Source: Rhizobium sp. Root274 | GTDB lineage: Bacteria; Pseudomonadota; Alphaproteobacteria; Rhizobiales; Rhizobiaceae | Length of the DNA: 64,000 nucleotides | Direction of reading: 5' to 3' | Assembly: GCF_001429245.1 (NCBI RefSeq) | Contig: NZ_LMJE01000007.1 | Location: forward strand, 961,559-1,025,558 | Shown: piece by piece, positions 24,606 to 34,469 of the stretch | Numbering within the stretch: the first letter of the stretch is position 1 | Layout of the letters: the number at the start of each line of letters is the position of its first letter | Translations under genes and position numbers: made by a program | The notes under the pieces: generated by a model | What the model was told of the DNA's origin: nothing | What the model saw: only the letters and a program-made list of their open reading frames with translations | The model's database searches: none

Positions 24606-25091
24606 CTAGACCTTCGGCTCGACACCATAAGCGTCAAAGGCCGCCTGCATGCGCTCGGCCTCCGATCGCTCGGGAAAGAGCCGATAGCTTGGCGCCCAGA
24701 TGCGAGAAACCTTTTCGATCTCGACCACGATCGCCGCCCGGATGGGAAAGTCTGGTCCGGCCATCCGAAGCAGCTCTGCTCCGACCTCGGCGAAACGCGG
24801 ATTGTCGCGCTCGACCAGATGCGCGCGGCCCTCGACCTTGAAGCCACGCTGGCGAAAGATGTCGATGAAGCTGACGCAGACCTGCGGATTGACAGCAACA
24901 TTGGCGACACTCACCGGCGAGGCGATATCGGCAATCAACAACTGGTCATCGCCAAGGGCGGCAAAGATTTCCTTCGGCGAAACATTGGGGCGGCCACCGG
25001 CATCCGCCGTCGCAAGCCAGCACAGGACGCTGCCTGCGATATCGACCCGAAGAGCCTTATTCATCAACGTCTTGGTCGTCTGCCCAGCCAT
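24606..25091 (-). CDS. Pyridoxamine 5'-phosphate oxidase family (FMN-binding split barrel) protein
   Basis: The 161-residue protein fits the split-barrel flavin-binding fold of the PNPOx-like superfamily: LCWLATADAGGRPNVSPKEIF near residues 23-43 (the conserved start of the barrel), VCVSFIDIFRQRGFKVEGRAHLV (about 71-93) and a helical C-terminus. Many relatives bind FMN, F420 or haem and act as small oxidoreductases or split pyridoxamine oxidase homologues; the activity here is unknown. Single gene convergent with lysS. Confidence 0.75.
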   Translation of the reverse strand: MAGQTTKTLMNKALRVDIAGSVLCWLATADAGGRPNVSPKEIFAALGDDQLLIADIASPVSVANVAVNPQVCVSFIDIFRQRGFKVEGRAHLVERDNPRFAEVGAELLRMAGPDFPIRAAIVVEIEKVSRIWAPSYRLFPERSEAERMQAAFDAYGVEPKV

Positions 25092-25214
25092 AGCGCCCGC
25101 CTGTCCAATTGTTCCAGGCGCACGCTAGTCCATCCGGGCCGCATAATGCGACCCCCAAAATTCAAGGCATTGCGTCATCGCGCTGCGGACACACGGCTGC
25201 AAGACAAAGGTCGC

Positions 25215-26837
25215 TCAATGCCCGGCCTTGGCCTCTTCGGCAGGAATCACTTTCTTCGGCGGCAGTTTCGTTTCATCCTCGGCTGATGGCGTCGCACCTT
25301 CGACAGCATGGCCGGCATTCGCTTCTGGCGCTGCAGGCATATGATCTGTTGCAGCCCCATGCTCTTCCGATGCCGTCGCCGGCGCTGCGCCATCGCCGGC
25401 AGGTTCGATGGGCTGGGATCGCATCTTTTCGAGCCAGGCCGCACCATGGTCTTCACCGGACGCCGCCGGCGCCGCGGGTGTCTCCTCAGGGGCAGCTTCG
25501 CCTTCGCCGCTTGCGGCAGCCTCTTCCCCGCCCAATCCGACCATGCCCTTCAGCGATGAGAACCAGCCACCGCCCTCGGCCGGGGCCTCGGCAGCAGCCG
25601 GATCATGGGCCGGTGCTTCGGGGACCGCAGTATCATGACCATCGCCCGGCGCATCGGACGTCTCGACAGCCGGTGTCCCGGTTTCGTGTCTCACCGCCTC
25701 CTGCGCCGGTTCTTCCGTGACCGGCGCGTCTTGTCCGTCGGTAGAGCCGTGGCCCGTAGCATCGTGGCCATTGGCCTCCGTCGCATCCGAAGCCGGAGCA
25801 TGTTCAGCACCGGCATCCCCATGGGCTGCGCTCTCGGCAGAATGATCCCCTTCCGGAGGGGTGGCGCTGTCCTCGGCTGGCGCCGCGTCACCCTCGCCGT
25901 GACCGGCAGCAACCGGATCGCCATGTCCCTCGGCAGGCGCGTCGCCATGACCCGCATCCGCTGCGCCATGCGCTTCGGCCGGCGCTTCGTCGCCGCCAAG
26001 CCCGACCATGCCCATCAGCGAGGCCATCCAGCCCTTGCTCTCTCCGCCGCCATGTTCGGCAACGGGTGTCTCGGCCCCATGCTCACCGGCCGGCGCTTCA
26101 CCGTGGCCGTCCGCAGGTGCTTCGCCATGCCCCTCGGCCGGTGCTTCGCCATGACCATCAGCCGGCGCTTCACCATGGCCGCCACTTTCGCCGTGGCCTT
26201 CAGCCTTTTTGCCGTGAGCGTCCTTTTTGCTTTCACCATGCCCACCCTCGGCGCCTTCCGGCACCACGACTTCGGGCGTCACGCAATCGGTACTGTCATC
26301 GAGCTTTGCCAGAAGAGCCTGCACATCGGCTTCGGTCATATCGACCCGTTCGCCGAAATACTGTCCGTTCGCCGCCGCCAGCCCATCGGCATAGCGCGCG
26401 GTCAGGATCCGCGCCGGCGTTGCTTCCGGCACGCGAGACGGATCCGGAACATAGATGACATCGGCTCCGACGGCTCGGCCACGCATGTCGGCCCGGTCCT
26501 TGGGGCCATTGGTGTCGAGCACCACGACCTGAACGAGATCGGCTTTCTTCGCCGCCTGCACGGTTTTTGCCACGCGCAAAGCCGTCTTGATGCGCGTCAG
26601 CCCATCGCCGGGTTTGTCGGTGGTGACATATTTGCGGATCCAGTAGCGATCCTTCTTGCGGATTTCTACGACCTGCACTTCCGTGCATTCGAGGCCGTTC
26701 AACTCCGCATAGGAGGGACCGAGCAGCGTGTCGGCGCCGATATAGACGGCAGCCCCGCCAGTGCCGCCGCACAGGACGAGCACGCCGCCCACGATCAGCA
26801 CGAGTTTTCGCGACAGGTGAAGCTTCGGCACCTTCAC
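25215..26837 (-). CDS. Membrane-anchored protein with histidine-rich repeat tail
   Basis: I do not recognise this 540-residue protein as a named family. It has one N-terminal transmembrane helix (about residues 11-33), a globular region (about 40-200; VVVLDTNGPKDRADMRGRAV) and then a long low-complexity tail rich in His, Gly, Glu, Ala and Pro. The tail holds four near-perfect HGEAPADG/HGEAPAEG repeats around residues 220-255, and two copies of a separate module, GWMASLMGMVGLGGDEAPAE and GWFSSLKGMVGLGGEEAAAS, about 170 residues apart. The orientation would place the tail in the periplasm. Its gene is divergent from sitABCD with the Mn/Fe-type operator between them, so metal (Mn, Zn, Ni or Fe) buffering is an attractive but unproven idea. 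Confidence 0.7.
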   Translation of the reverse strand: MKVPKLHLSRKLVLIVGGVLVLCGGTGGAAVYIGADTLLGPSYAELNGLECTEVQVVEIRKKDRYWIRKYVTTDKPGDGLTRIKTALRVAKTVQAAKKADLVQVVVLDTNGPKDRADMRGRAVGADVIYVPDPSRVPEATPARILTARYADGLAAANGQYFGERVDMTEADVQALLAKLDDSTDCVTPEVVVPEGAEGGHGESKKDAHGKKAEGHGESGGHGEAPADGHGEAPAEGHGEAPADGHGEAPAGEHGAETPVAEHGGGESKGWMASLMGMVGLGGDEAPAEAHGAADAGHGDAPAEGHGDPVAAGHGEGDAAPAEDSATPPEGDHSAESAAHGDAGAEHAPASDATEANGHDATGHGSTDGQDAPVTEEPAQEAVRHETGTPAVETSDAPGDGHDTAVPEAPAHDPAAAEAPAEGGGWFSSLKGMVGLGGEEAAASGEGEAAPEETPAAPAASGEDHGAAWLEKMRSQPIEPAGDGAAPATASEEHGAATDHMPAAPEANAGHAVEGATPSAEDETKLPPKKVIPAEEAKAGH

Positions 26838-26982
26838 GCTTGCAACTCCGCCATCACACTACCCTCGATCTTTACGCAATACTGAGGTCGAGCATAGGCG
26901 AGGCTCCTTGCGGAACCTTTAATCGCCGCATCCCATTTCGCGACGACCTCTGAAGCTTTCCGGACATCCTCGCAGCATGTCT

Positions 26983-27003
26983 TTTTGCAAATGATTTGCA
27001 AAA
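26983..27003. promoter_or_regulatory. Predicted Fur-family (Mur-type) operator for sitABCD
   Basis: Perfect inverted repeat of arms TTTTGCAAAT and ATTTGCAAAA around a single G. TGCAAAT-rich palindromes are the kind of site bound by the rhizobial manganese-responsive Fur-family regulator Mur. It ends three bases upstream of TTGACA (27007-27012), a good -35 for sitA, so binding would block the promoter. A Zur-type box (TATAAC-rich) is not seen. Confidence 0.7.
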
Positions 27004-27067
27004 GCATTGACAATGGAAAAGTGCGCGATAGATTTTAATAGGAATGACTTGCAAGAACTGGACGCCG

Positions 27068-27958
27068 ATGATGTTGCTGAAGCTTGCCCGCCATCTGTTT
27101 GCCCTGGCACTTTTGCTGCCGGGTGCTGCGCTTGCTGCAGACAAGCCGAAGGTGGTCACCACCTTTACCGTGATTGCCGACATTGCCCGCAACGTTGCCG
27201 GCGATGCGGCCGACGTCGAGAGCATCACCAAGCCGGGCGCCGAAATCCACGGCTACCAGCCCACCCCACGTGACATCCTGAAGGCCCGCGACGCCGATCT
27301 GGTGTTGCGCAACGGGCTTTATCTGGAAGCCTGGTTCGAAAAATTCCTCGCCAATCTCGGCAGCGTGCCGACCGTAACCGTCAGTGACGGCGTCGAGCCG
27401 ATCAGCATCGGCGGCGGTGCCTATGAAGGTAAGCCGAACCCCCATGCCTGGATGTCGCCTGACAATGCGCTCATCTATGTCGAGAACATCCGCAAGGCCC
27501 TGAGCGACATCGATCCCGCCAATGCGGCCATCTACGAGGCCAATGCCAAGGCATACTCTGCCAAGATCCGTGCCGAGATCGAGCCGCTGAAGGCAGAGAT
27601 TTCAGCCGTGCCGGAAAACCAGCGTTGGCTCGTCACCAGCGAAGGCGCCTTCTCCTATCTGGCCCGCGACCTCGGTCTGAAGGAACTCTATCTCTGGCCG
27701 ATCAATGCCGACAGCCAGGGCACGCCGCAGCAGGTCAAGGCGGTCGTCGACGCTGTGATCGCCAACAAGATCCCGGTGGTCTTTTCCGAAAGCACGGTGT
27801 CCGACAAGCCGGCCAAGCAGGTAGCGGCCGAAACCGGTGCTGCCTATGGCGGCGTGCTCTACGTGGACTCACTCAGCGAAGCCGACGGCCCCGTTCCGAC
27901 CTACATCGATCTCCTAAAGGTGACGGTGTCCACCATTGCAAAGGGCCTTGCCGGATGA
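27068..27958 (+). CDS. sitA: Manganese/iron ABC transporter periplasmic binding protein
   Basis: The 296-residue protein has a signal peptide (cleavage near ALAA, residues 20-24) and the cluster A-I metal-binding-protein fold. The four expected metal ligands are visible: H61 in [10 protein letters not shown]126 in NPHAWMSP, E192 in [10 protein letters not shown] and D267 in [11 protein letters not shown]. The absence of a His-rich loop argues against ZnuA and for Mn2+/Fe2+. I prefer the start at 27068 for the signal peptide; the frame opens at 27044, which would begin almost at the predicted transcription start. It is the first gene of sitABCD behind a Mur-type operator. Confidence 0.92.
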   Translation: MMLLKLARHLFALALLLPGAALAADKPKVVTTFTVIADIARNVAGDAADVESITKPGAEIHGYQPTPRDILKARDADLVLRNGLYLEAWFEKFLANLGSVPTVTVSDGVEPISIGGGAYEGKPNPHAWMSPDNALIYVENIRKALSDIDPANAAIYEANAKAYSAKIRAEIEPLKAEISAVPENQRWLVTSEGAFSYLARDLGLKELYLWPINADSQGTPQQVKAVVDAVIANKIPVVFSESTVSDKPAKQVAAETGAAYGGVLYVDSLSEADGPVPTYIDLLKVTVSTIAKGLAG

Positions 27959-28854
27959 TCATGGGATCGCGCGATCGAAGAGCCCATCGCGGCGCCCCCT
28001 CTGGGATCGCTGCAAGTGACGTCACCGTCACCTATCGCAACGGCCACACGGCGCTGCGCCATGCAAGCTTCGAGATCCCGCCCGGAACGATCACCGCCCT
28101 GGTCGGCGTCAACGGCGCCGGCAAATCCACCCTCTTCAAGGCGATCATGGGCTTTGTGCCGGTGGCCTCAGGCGAGATCTGCGTGCTCGGCATGAGCGTA
28201 AAGGAAGCCTTGAAGCAGAACTTGATCGCTTATGTCCCCCAGGCCGAGGAGGTCGACTGGAACTTCCCCGTGCTGGTCGAAGACGTCGTGATGATGGGCC
28301 GCTACGGCCACATGAGCTTCCTACGCATTCCCTCGAAACACGACCATGCGCTCGTCGATGGTGCCCTTGCCCGTGTCGGCATGACCGACTACCGCAAACG
28401 CCAGATCGGCGAACTCTCCGGCGGCCAGCGCAAGCGTGTCTTCCTCGCCCGGGCCTTGGCGCAGGAAGGTCAGGTGATCCTGCTCGACGAACCCTTCACC
28501 GGCGTCGATGTCACCACAGAGGAACAGATCATCGGGTTGATGAAAGACCTGCGCGCCGAAGGCCGGGTCATGCTAGTCTCGACCCACAATCTGGGCAGCG
28601 TTCCCGACTTCTGTGACCGCACCATCTTCGTCAAGGGCACCGTGATCGCCTCCGGCAAGACCGAGGACACCTTCACCGAAGAGAACCTCAAGACCGCCTT
28701 CGGCGGGGCACTCCGCCACTTCGTGCTCTCAGGCACCGACCTGCATGACGATGAAGACGGTCGCGAGGTGAAGGTCATTACCGACGACGAACGTCCCTTC
28801 GTCATCTATGGCACGCCGAAACCGGGAGCCGCCGATGCTCGCGACCCTGGTTGA
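27955..28854 (+). CDS. sitB: Manganese/iron ABC transporter ATP-binding protein
   Basis: The 299-residue protein is a single ABC cassette with Walker [10 protein letters not shown] (residues 51-59), signature LSGGQRKR and Walker B VILLDEPF, followed by the switch histidine in LVSTHNLG. The start overlaps the sitA stop (ATGA), showing translational coupling. The C-terminal extension after [13 protein letters not shown] is acidic and seen in many SitB proteins. It powers import through SitC/SitD. Confidence 0.93.
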   Translation: MIMGSRDRRAHRGAPSGIAASDVTVTYRNGHTALRHASFEIPPGTITALVGVNGAGKSTLFKAIMGFVPVASGEICVLGMSVKEALKQNLIAYVPQAEEVDWNFPVLVEDVVMMGRYGHMSFLRIPSKHDHALVDGALARVGMTDYRKRQIGELSGGQRKRVFLARALAQEGQVILLDEPFTGVDVTTEEQIIGLMKDLRAEGRVMLVSTHNLGSVPDFCDRTIFVKGTVIASGKTEDTFTEENLKTAFGGALRHFVLSGTDLHDDEDGREVKVITDDERPFVIYGTPKPGAADARDPG

Positions 28855-29743
28855 GCCCTTCACCTATGATTACATGCGCAATGCCATTCTGGTGTCTGCG
28901 CTGGTCGGCGGCGTCTGCGGCTTCCTCTCCGCCTATCTGATGCTGAAGGGCTGGTCGCTGATCGGCGACGCGCTGTCTCACGCCATCGTCCCCGGCGTCG
29001 CCGGTGCCTATATGCTGGGACTGCCCTTCGCCTTCGGCGCCTTCCTCTCCGGCGGACTGGCGGCGATCGCCATCCTCTTCCTCAACCAGCGCACCAAGCT
29101 GAAGGAAGACGCGATCATCGGCCTGATCTTCACCTCTTTCTTCGGCCTCGGCCTGTTCATCGTCTCGATCTCGCCTGTGTCGATCGACATCAAGACCATC
29201 GTGCTCGGCAATATCCTCGCTATCACCCCGACCGATACGCTGCAGCTCGTTCTGATCGGCGGCATCAGCCTCCTCGTTCTGACGCTCAAATGGAAGGACC
29301 TGATGGTGACCTTCTTCGACGAGAGCCATGCCCGCTCGATCGGGTTGAAGCCCGAACGCCTGAAGATCATTTTCTTCACGCTGCTGGCCGCCTCCACGGT
29401 CGCGGCCATGCAGACCGTCGGCGCCTTCCTCGTCGTCGCCATGGTCGTGACCCCCGGTGCCACCGCCTATCTCTTGACCGACCGCTTCCAGCGCCTGATC
29501 CTGATGGCGCTTGCCATCGGCGCCGGCACCAGCTTCGTCGGCGCCTATGCGAGTTACTTCCTGGATGGCGCGACCGGCGGCATCATCGTGGTGCTGCAGA
29601 CCGCGATCTTCCTTGCCGCCTTCTTCTTCGCGCCCAAGCACGGCCTTTTCGCCGCCCGCGGCCGCGCGAGGGAAGCGCTGGAGCCGCTGCCATCAACCGC
29701 AGCAGTCTCGACGCCGCATCTGGGCAAGGAACGCCCGGCATGA
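28835..29743 (+). CDS. sitC: Manganese/iron ABC transporter permease
   Basis: The 302-residue ABC-3 family membrane protein has eight to nine hydrophobic segments, the early [19 protein letters not shown] motif and [19 protein letters not shown] near the end. The start at 28835 (GGGAG just upstream) overlaps the sitB 3' end by 20 bases. With SitD it forms the heterodimeric channel. Confidence 0.93.
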   Translation: MLATLVEPFTYDYMRNAILVSALVGGVCGFLSAYLMLKGWSLIGDALSHAIVPGVAGAYMLGLPFAFGAFLSGGLAAIAILFLNQRTKLKEDAIIGLIFTSFFGLGLFIVSISPVSIDIKTIVLGNILAITPTDTLQLVLIGGISLLVLTLKWKDLMVTFFDESHARSIGLKPERLKIIFFTLLAASTVAAMQTVGAFLVVAMVVTPGATAYLLTDRFQRLILMALAIGAGTSFVGAYASYFLDGATGGIIVVLQTAIFLAAFFFAPKHGLFAARGRAREALEPLPSTAAVSTPHLGKERPA

Positions 29744-30597
29744 ACGAAACCCTCGAACTTGCTCTCCTCCCCTTCCAGCTGCCCTTCATGCAGACGGCCT
29801 TCGTCGTCACGCTGATGATCGCGGTCCCGATGGCGCTCTTGTCCTGCCTGCTGGTGCTCAAAGGCTGGTCGCTGATGGGCGATGCCGTTTCCCATGCCGT
29901 CCTGCCTGGCGTCGTCATCGCCTATATCATCGGCATCCCGCTTGCCATCGGCGCCTTTGTTGCCGGCCTCTTCTGTGCGCTGCTGACGGGCTTCATCAAG
30001 GAAAACAGCCGGATCAAGGAAGACACGGTGCTCGGCATCGTCTTTTCCGGCATGTTCGGCCTCGGTCTGGTCCTCTATGTGCAGGTCGAAAGCTCCGTCC
30101 ATCTGGATCACATCCTGTTCGGCGACATGCTCGGGATCCTGCCATCCGACCTGATCGAAACCGGCGTGATCGCCCTCTTCGCCACGCTTTTCCTGGTGGT
30201 CCTCCGCAAGGATCTGCTTGCCCATGCCTTCGATCCGCAGCACGCCCAGGCGATCGGCCTCTCGGTCCGTCTGCTGCATTATGGCCAGCTGACCGTGCTG
30301 TCGCTGCTCGTCGTCGGCGCATTAAAAGCCGTCGGCATCATTCTATCGGTCGCCATGCTGGTTGCCCCCGGCGCCATTGCCTTTCTGCTCACCAAACGCT
30401 ATGGCACGATGCTAGTAATGGCCGTCGCGGTGGCCGTCACCTCGTCGCTAACGGGCATTTATTTGAGCTTCTTCATCGACAGCGCCCCTGCCCCGACCAT
30501 CGTGCTGATCATGAGCGGCATCTTCGTCGCAGCCTTCCTGCGCACGCTCTGGCAGGCGCGGGGCGTGAACCGGATCGCAGCAGAAGCGGACATGTGA
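29740..30597 (+). CDS. sitD: Manganese/iron ABC transporter permease
   Basis: The 285-residue ABC-3 permease is paralogous to SitC (compare LKGWSLMGDAVSHAVLPGV with the SitC motif, and VGIILSVAMLVAPGAIAFL). Its ATG overlaps the sitC stop. It completes the sitABCD operon; arsA follows after 75 bases without a visible terminator. Confidence 0.93.
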   Translation: MNETLELALLPFQLPFMQTAFVVTLMIAVPMALLSCLLVLKGWSLMGDAVSHAVLPGVVIAYIIGIPLAIGAFVAGLFCALLTGFIKENSRIKEDTVLGIVFSGMFGLGLVLYVQVESSVHLDHILFGDMLGILPSDLIETGVIALFATLFLVVLRKDLLAHAFDPQHAQAIGLSVRLLHYGQLTVLSLLVVGALKAVGIILSVAMLVAPGAIAFLLTKRYGTMLVMAVAVAVTSSLTGIYLSFFIDSAPAPTIVLIMSGIFVAAFLRTLWQARGVNRIAAEADM

Positions 30598-30672
30598 TCA
30601 GGCTCGGCTTGCCATGGATCAAGTCCGCAAGGGCAGCGGCGGATTAAGGTTTCCTCATCAACACGAGGATGC

Positions 30673-32448
30673 ATGCCCATGGCGACGCTGAAACTGCTTG
30701 AACATCCCACGAGGCACCTGTTTTTCACCGGCAAGGGCGGCGTCGGCAAGACATCGCTCAGTTGCGCCACCGCGATTGCCCTCGCCGATCAGGGCCTGAA
30801 AGTCCTGCTTGTCAGCACCGACCCCGCCTCCAATCTCGATGAGATGCTGGGCGTGGCCCTCGGCAGCCACCCCAAACCCATCCCCGAGGTGCCGTGCCTG
30901 TTCGCCCTGAACATCGATCCAGAAACGGCCGCCGAAGACTATCGCTCACGCGTACTCGATCAGATGGGCCCTGAAACAACGGACAAGGATCGCGCAACCG
31001 TCCGCGAACAGCTCTCCGGCGCCTGCACCACGGAAATTGCCGCCTTCGATGAGTTCGTCGGTCTCCTGGCGGATGAGCAGCCGGAATACGATCACATCAT
31101 CTTCGACACCGCCCCGACTGGCCACACCCTGCGCCTTCTCAGCCTGCCCAAGGCCTGGACCGGCTTTCTGGAGGCAAACGAGCGCGGCGCTTCCTGTCTG
31201 GGCCCTCATTCCGGCCTGAAGATGCAGGAAGACCGCTTCCGCACGGCACTGGAATGCCTCGGCGATCCCGCCCGCACCACCATCGTGCTTGTGACACGGG
31301 CCGATCGCGGCGCGATCCGCGAAGCCGCCCGCACGGCGGGTGAACTCTTAGAGCTCGGCCTCGCCAACCAGATGCTCGCAGTGAACGGCCGCTTCATCCC
31401 AACCGACCCCAGCGACCATATTGCAGGGGCCTTCGCCGCGGAGCAGACAAAAGCACTCGCCGAACTTCCTCCGGCCCTCTCGGCCTTGCCCCGTGACGAA
31501 GTGGCTCTCAAGCCCTTCGACATGGTGGGAATTGCCGCCCTACGCGAGCTTCTGTCCGAAACCTCCATCACACCGCCGGACCTTAGCGCAGACGACGCTT
31601 TCGAAAATCCGGACCTGCCTCGCCTGTCGACGCTGGTCGATGAGATCGCCTCAAGCGGCAAGGGCCTTGTCATGGTCATGGGCAAGGGCGGCGTCGGCAA
31701 GACAACGGTCGCAGCCGCCGTCGCCGTCGGACTGGCCGCCCGTGGCCACACGGTCCACCTCACCACCACCGATCCGGCGGCCCACCTTTCCTTCGTCGTC
31801 GGTGCGGACGCGATGCCGGGGCTGACAGTAGACCGCATTGATCCAAAAGCGGAGACCACCCGCTACATCGACAAGATCATGTCGACCAAGGGGCGCGACC
31901 TTGATGACGACGCCAAAGCCTTGCTGCGGGAAGATCTCGCCTCTCCCTGCACGGAGGAGGTCGCGGTCTTCCACGCCTTCTCCCGCGTCGTCGGCGAGGC
32001 CAGATCGAACTTCGTCGTCATCGACACCGCACCGACCGGCCACACGTTGCTGCTGCTCGACGCCACCGGCGCCTATCACCGCCAGATGACGCGCCATCTC
32101 GACGACGCAGCTCCCGGCCGCATAGTGACGCCCCTGATGCGGCTGCAGGATCCGGCCTATACGAGGGTGATGCTGGTGACCCTACCGGAAACGACTCCCG
32201 TCTCGGAAGCGGCTGCCTTGCAGGAAGATCTGCGCCGCGCCGGCATTCAGCCCTATGGCTGGGTTATCAATAAATCCATGGCAATGACCGGAACCCGCGA
32301 TCCATTGTTGCGCGCCCGCATCCGGGGCGAGAAGGCACAGATTGAGCGGGTGAAGCACGATTGTGCGGAACGGATTTACGGCCTGGACTTCCGGCCAGTG
32401 GCGCCGGTGGGACTGACGGAACTTCTACGGATTGCGCAGGATCTGTGA
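30673..32448 (+). CDS. arsA: ArsA family ATPase, two tandem domains
   Basis: The 591-residue protein has two ArsA ATPase domains, each with a deviant Walker A (FTGKGGVGKTS, residues 18-28; VMGKGGVGKTT, 335-345) and the DTAPTGHTLRLL / DTAPTGHTLLLL switch. Cysteines match the three As(III)/Sb(III)-binding cysteines of E. coli ArsA: C118 (SGACTTE), C175 (GASCLGP) and C426 (ASPCTEE). So an arsenite-stimulated pump ATPase is plausible. However, there is no ArsB, ArsC, ArsD or ArsR here; the gene sits 75 bases after sitD with no terminator. It may instead be a Get3-like client-binding ATPase. Confidence 0.9.
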   Translation: MPMATLKLLEHPTRHLFFTGKGGVGKTSLSCATAIALADQGLKVLLVSTDPASNLDEMLGVALGSHPKPIPEVPCLFALNIDPETAAEDYRSRVLDQMGPETTDKDRATVREQLSGACTTEIAAFDEFVGLLADEQPEYDHIIFDTAPTGHTLRLLSLPKAWTGFLEANERGASCLGPHSGLKMQEDRFRTALECLGDPARTTIVLVTRADRGAIREAARTAGELLELGLANQMLAVNGRFIPTDPSDHIAGAFAAEQTKALAELPPALSALPRDEVALKPFDMVGIAALRELLSETSITPPDLSADDAFENPDLPRLSTLVDEIASSGKGLVMVMGKGGVGKTTVAAAVAVGLAARGHTVHLTTTDPAAHLSFVVGADAMPGLTVDRIDPKAETTRYIDKIMSTKGRDLDDDAKALLREDLASPCTEEVAVFHAFSRVVGEARSNFVVIDTAPTGHTLLLLDATGAYHRQMTRHLDDAAPGRIVTPLMRLQDPAYTRVMLVTLPETTPVSEAAALQEDLRRAGIQPYGWVINKSMAMTGTRDPLLRARIRGEKAQIERVKHDCAERIYGLDFRPVAPVGLTELLRIAQDL

Positions 32449-32470
32449 CGGGATTGCTCACCTTGCAGCA

Positions 32471-33367
32471 TCACGCTCGGGCATCCTCTTCGGCGCGCTT
32501 GACACGGCGCGAAACGACCCATTCCCGCCAGACGGTGAACAAGCCGGCACCGACGACGATTGCGGCGCCAACGACCGTGTTCCAGCGCAGGACTTCGCCG
32601 AACACGGTAACGGCAATCACTGCTCCTAGCACAAGCTGCCAGTAGGAGATCGGCTGGACCACCACCGCGTCGAGATTTTCATAGGCCTTGATCAGCGCCA
32701 GATGGCCGACAATGCCGGTGCAGCACAGGCATCCCATCCAGACCCAGTCCATCGCCGAAAACGGGATCCAGAAAAAGGGGCCGAGGATATTGGCGCCGAT
32801 GAAACCGACAATGGCGAGATAGAAGAAACTGGTCGACGGCCCGTCGTCGCGACTGACGAGGCGAGTGGCAATCGCATAGACGGCGCCGAGCACGGCACAG
32901 ATGAGCGGCAGGACGACATAGATGTTGAACCCGTCCGCCCCTGGCGACAGCATGATCAGCACGCCGACCAGACCCGCCGAAATCGCCGTCCACCGCCGCC
33001 AGCCGACCTTTTCACCGAGGATCGGCATCGACAGCAGCGCCACGAAGATCGGTCCGGCGGCAAAGATCGCCTGGCTCTTCGCCAGCCCGACATGCGTGAA
33101 GGCGACGATCGAGATCAGGATCTGGGAGAACAGCAACAAGCCGCGCAGGATCTGCAGAAACGGGCGCTTGGTGTTGATGGCGGTCCGCAGACCGCCTCGC
33201 GAGCGCATGGCGAGAAACACGGCGAAGGCGACGAAGGCCCAGTAGCGCACCATCGCCACCTGCACCGGCGAATAGTCGCCGCCGAGATGCTTCGACAGAC
33301 CGTCCTGGATGGCAAAAACGGAAAAGGCGAGAAAGGTAAAGCTATAGCCGAGCGGCGTCGATTTCAT
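32471..33367 (-). CDS. EamA/DMT family transporter
   Basis: The 298-residue protein has ten hydrophobic helices in two EamA repeats (about residues 8-140 and 152-285; the second repeat includes YWQLVLGAVIAVTVFGEVLRW). The family exports or imports small metabolites such as amino acids, amines or purines. It is convergent with arsA (22-base gap) and divergent from a LysR gene that probably controls it. Substrate unknown. Confidence 0.88.
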   Translation of the reverse strand: MKSTPLGYSFTFLAFSVFAIQDGLSKHLGGDYSPVQVAMVRYWAFVAFAVFLAMRSRGGLRTAINTKRPFLQILRGLLLFSQILISIVAFTHVGLAKSQAIFAAGPIFVALLSMPILGEKVGWRRWTAISAGLVGVLIMLSPGADGFNIYVVLPLICAVLGAVYAIATRLVSRDDGPSTSFFYLAIVGFIGANILGPFFWIPFSAMDWVWMGCLCCTGIVGHLALIKAYENLDAVVVQPISYWQLVLGAVIAVTVFGEVLRWNTVVGAAIVVGAGLFTVWREWVVSRRVKRAEEDARA

Positions 33368-33542
33368 GATGGGGAACGAAAGCCTGGAAGGAGACGAATC
33401 CGTGGATGAACCAACGGCGCGGGCAAATTGATCCTACACGCGGAGATTTGTTTTCCTAGGCTTGAATTGCACGGCTGCCATGCAGTCTGACAACTGCGCA
33501 AGCCGCCTTGCCCGCGGCAGCCTCTCCGTGCTTGATTGGGCC

Positions 33543-34451
33543 ATGGCCTTCACATTCCGTCAGCTGCAATATTTCGTCGCCGTCGCCGAGCAAGGTTCCG
33601 TCACCCGTGCGGCGCAGAACCTCTCCATTTCACAGTCTTCGGTCACCGAGGCGATCAAGGAATTGGAGGGCGATCTCGGCGTCGAGCTCTTCGAGCGCCA
33701 CCCGCGCGGCCTGTCGATCACCTATAACGGCCACCAGTTCCTCCGGCACGCGACGAAGATCCTGGCCACCGTCTCGGATGCCCGCCATGTCTTCGCCGAA
33801 ACGAAGAGCAATACCGGCGGCACCCTCAATATCGGCGTCACCTCGCTCGTCGCCGGCTACGTGCTCTCGGATCTGCTTGCCCGCTACCGCCGCGCCTGCC
33901 CGGGCGTGGAAGTCTCGGCGATCGAGGACAATGGCTCCTATCTCGAACATCTCCTGATCGGTGGCGAACTGGATGTCGCCGTCATGGTCATCTCCAACCT
34001 GCGCGACCGCATGGCGCTGCAAGCGGAAATCCTGGAAACCTCGCCCTACCGCCTCTGGCTGCCCATCGGCCATCCGCTCGTCTCGGCAGATATCATCTCG
34101 ATTGCCGATATTACCAAGGAGCCGCTGATCATGCTGACGGTGGATGAAATTGAGGAGAATACCGGCAAGCTCCTCTCGGCACTCGGCGCCCGCCCGCATG
34201 TCGCCTTCCGCACCCGCTCGGTCGAAGCGGTTCGCAGCCTGGTTGCCACCGGCGCCGGCGTGGCGCTGCTGCCGGATCTCGTCTACCGCCCCTGGTCGCT
34301 GGAAGGCGACCGCATCGAAAGCCGCGACGTCTCCGGTGCCCTGCCCGTGGTGCAGGTCGGCATGGTCTGGCGCAAGGGCTCGAGCCTGCCCCAAGCGGCG
34401 CGGGACTTTGTGGGGATTGCCGAAGCGAGCCGCAGCGGGCGGGTCAGGTAA
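33543..34451 (+). CDS. LysR family transcriptional regulator
   Basis: The 302-residue protein opens with the LysR HTH (FTFRQLQYFVAVAEQGSVTR, AAQNLSISQSSVTEAIKELE) and continues with the effector-binding domain. The frame opens at 33462, but ATG 33543 places the HTH at the N-terminus as usual; its ribosome site is weak. Divergent from the EamA transporter gene (175-base gap), it is the likely regulator of that gene rather than of the polyamine operon downstream, which is separated by a RIME1 element. Confidence 0.87.
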   Translation: MAFTFRQLQYFVAVAEQGSVTRAAQNLSISQSSVTEAIKELEGDLGVELFERHPRGLSITYNGHQFLRHATKILATVSDARHVFAETKSNTGGTLNIGVTSLVAGYVLSDLLARYRRACPGVEVSAIEDNGSYLEHLLIGGELDVAVMVISNLRDRMALQAEILETSPYRLWLPIGHPLVSADIISIADITKEPLIMLTVDEIEENTGKLLSALGARPHVAFRTRSVEAVRSLVATGAGVALLPDLVYRPWSLEGDRIESRDVSGALPVVQVGMVWRKGSSLPQAARDFVGIAEASRSGRVR

Positions 34452-34469
34452 TCCTCAGCGTAGCGATTA

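Noticed and set aside
27044-27958. ZnuABC (zinc) identity of the metal transporter
   Set aside because: Binding protein lacks the His-rich loop, two distinct permeases (SitC and SitD) are present, and the operator is TGCAAAT-type rather than Zur-type.
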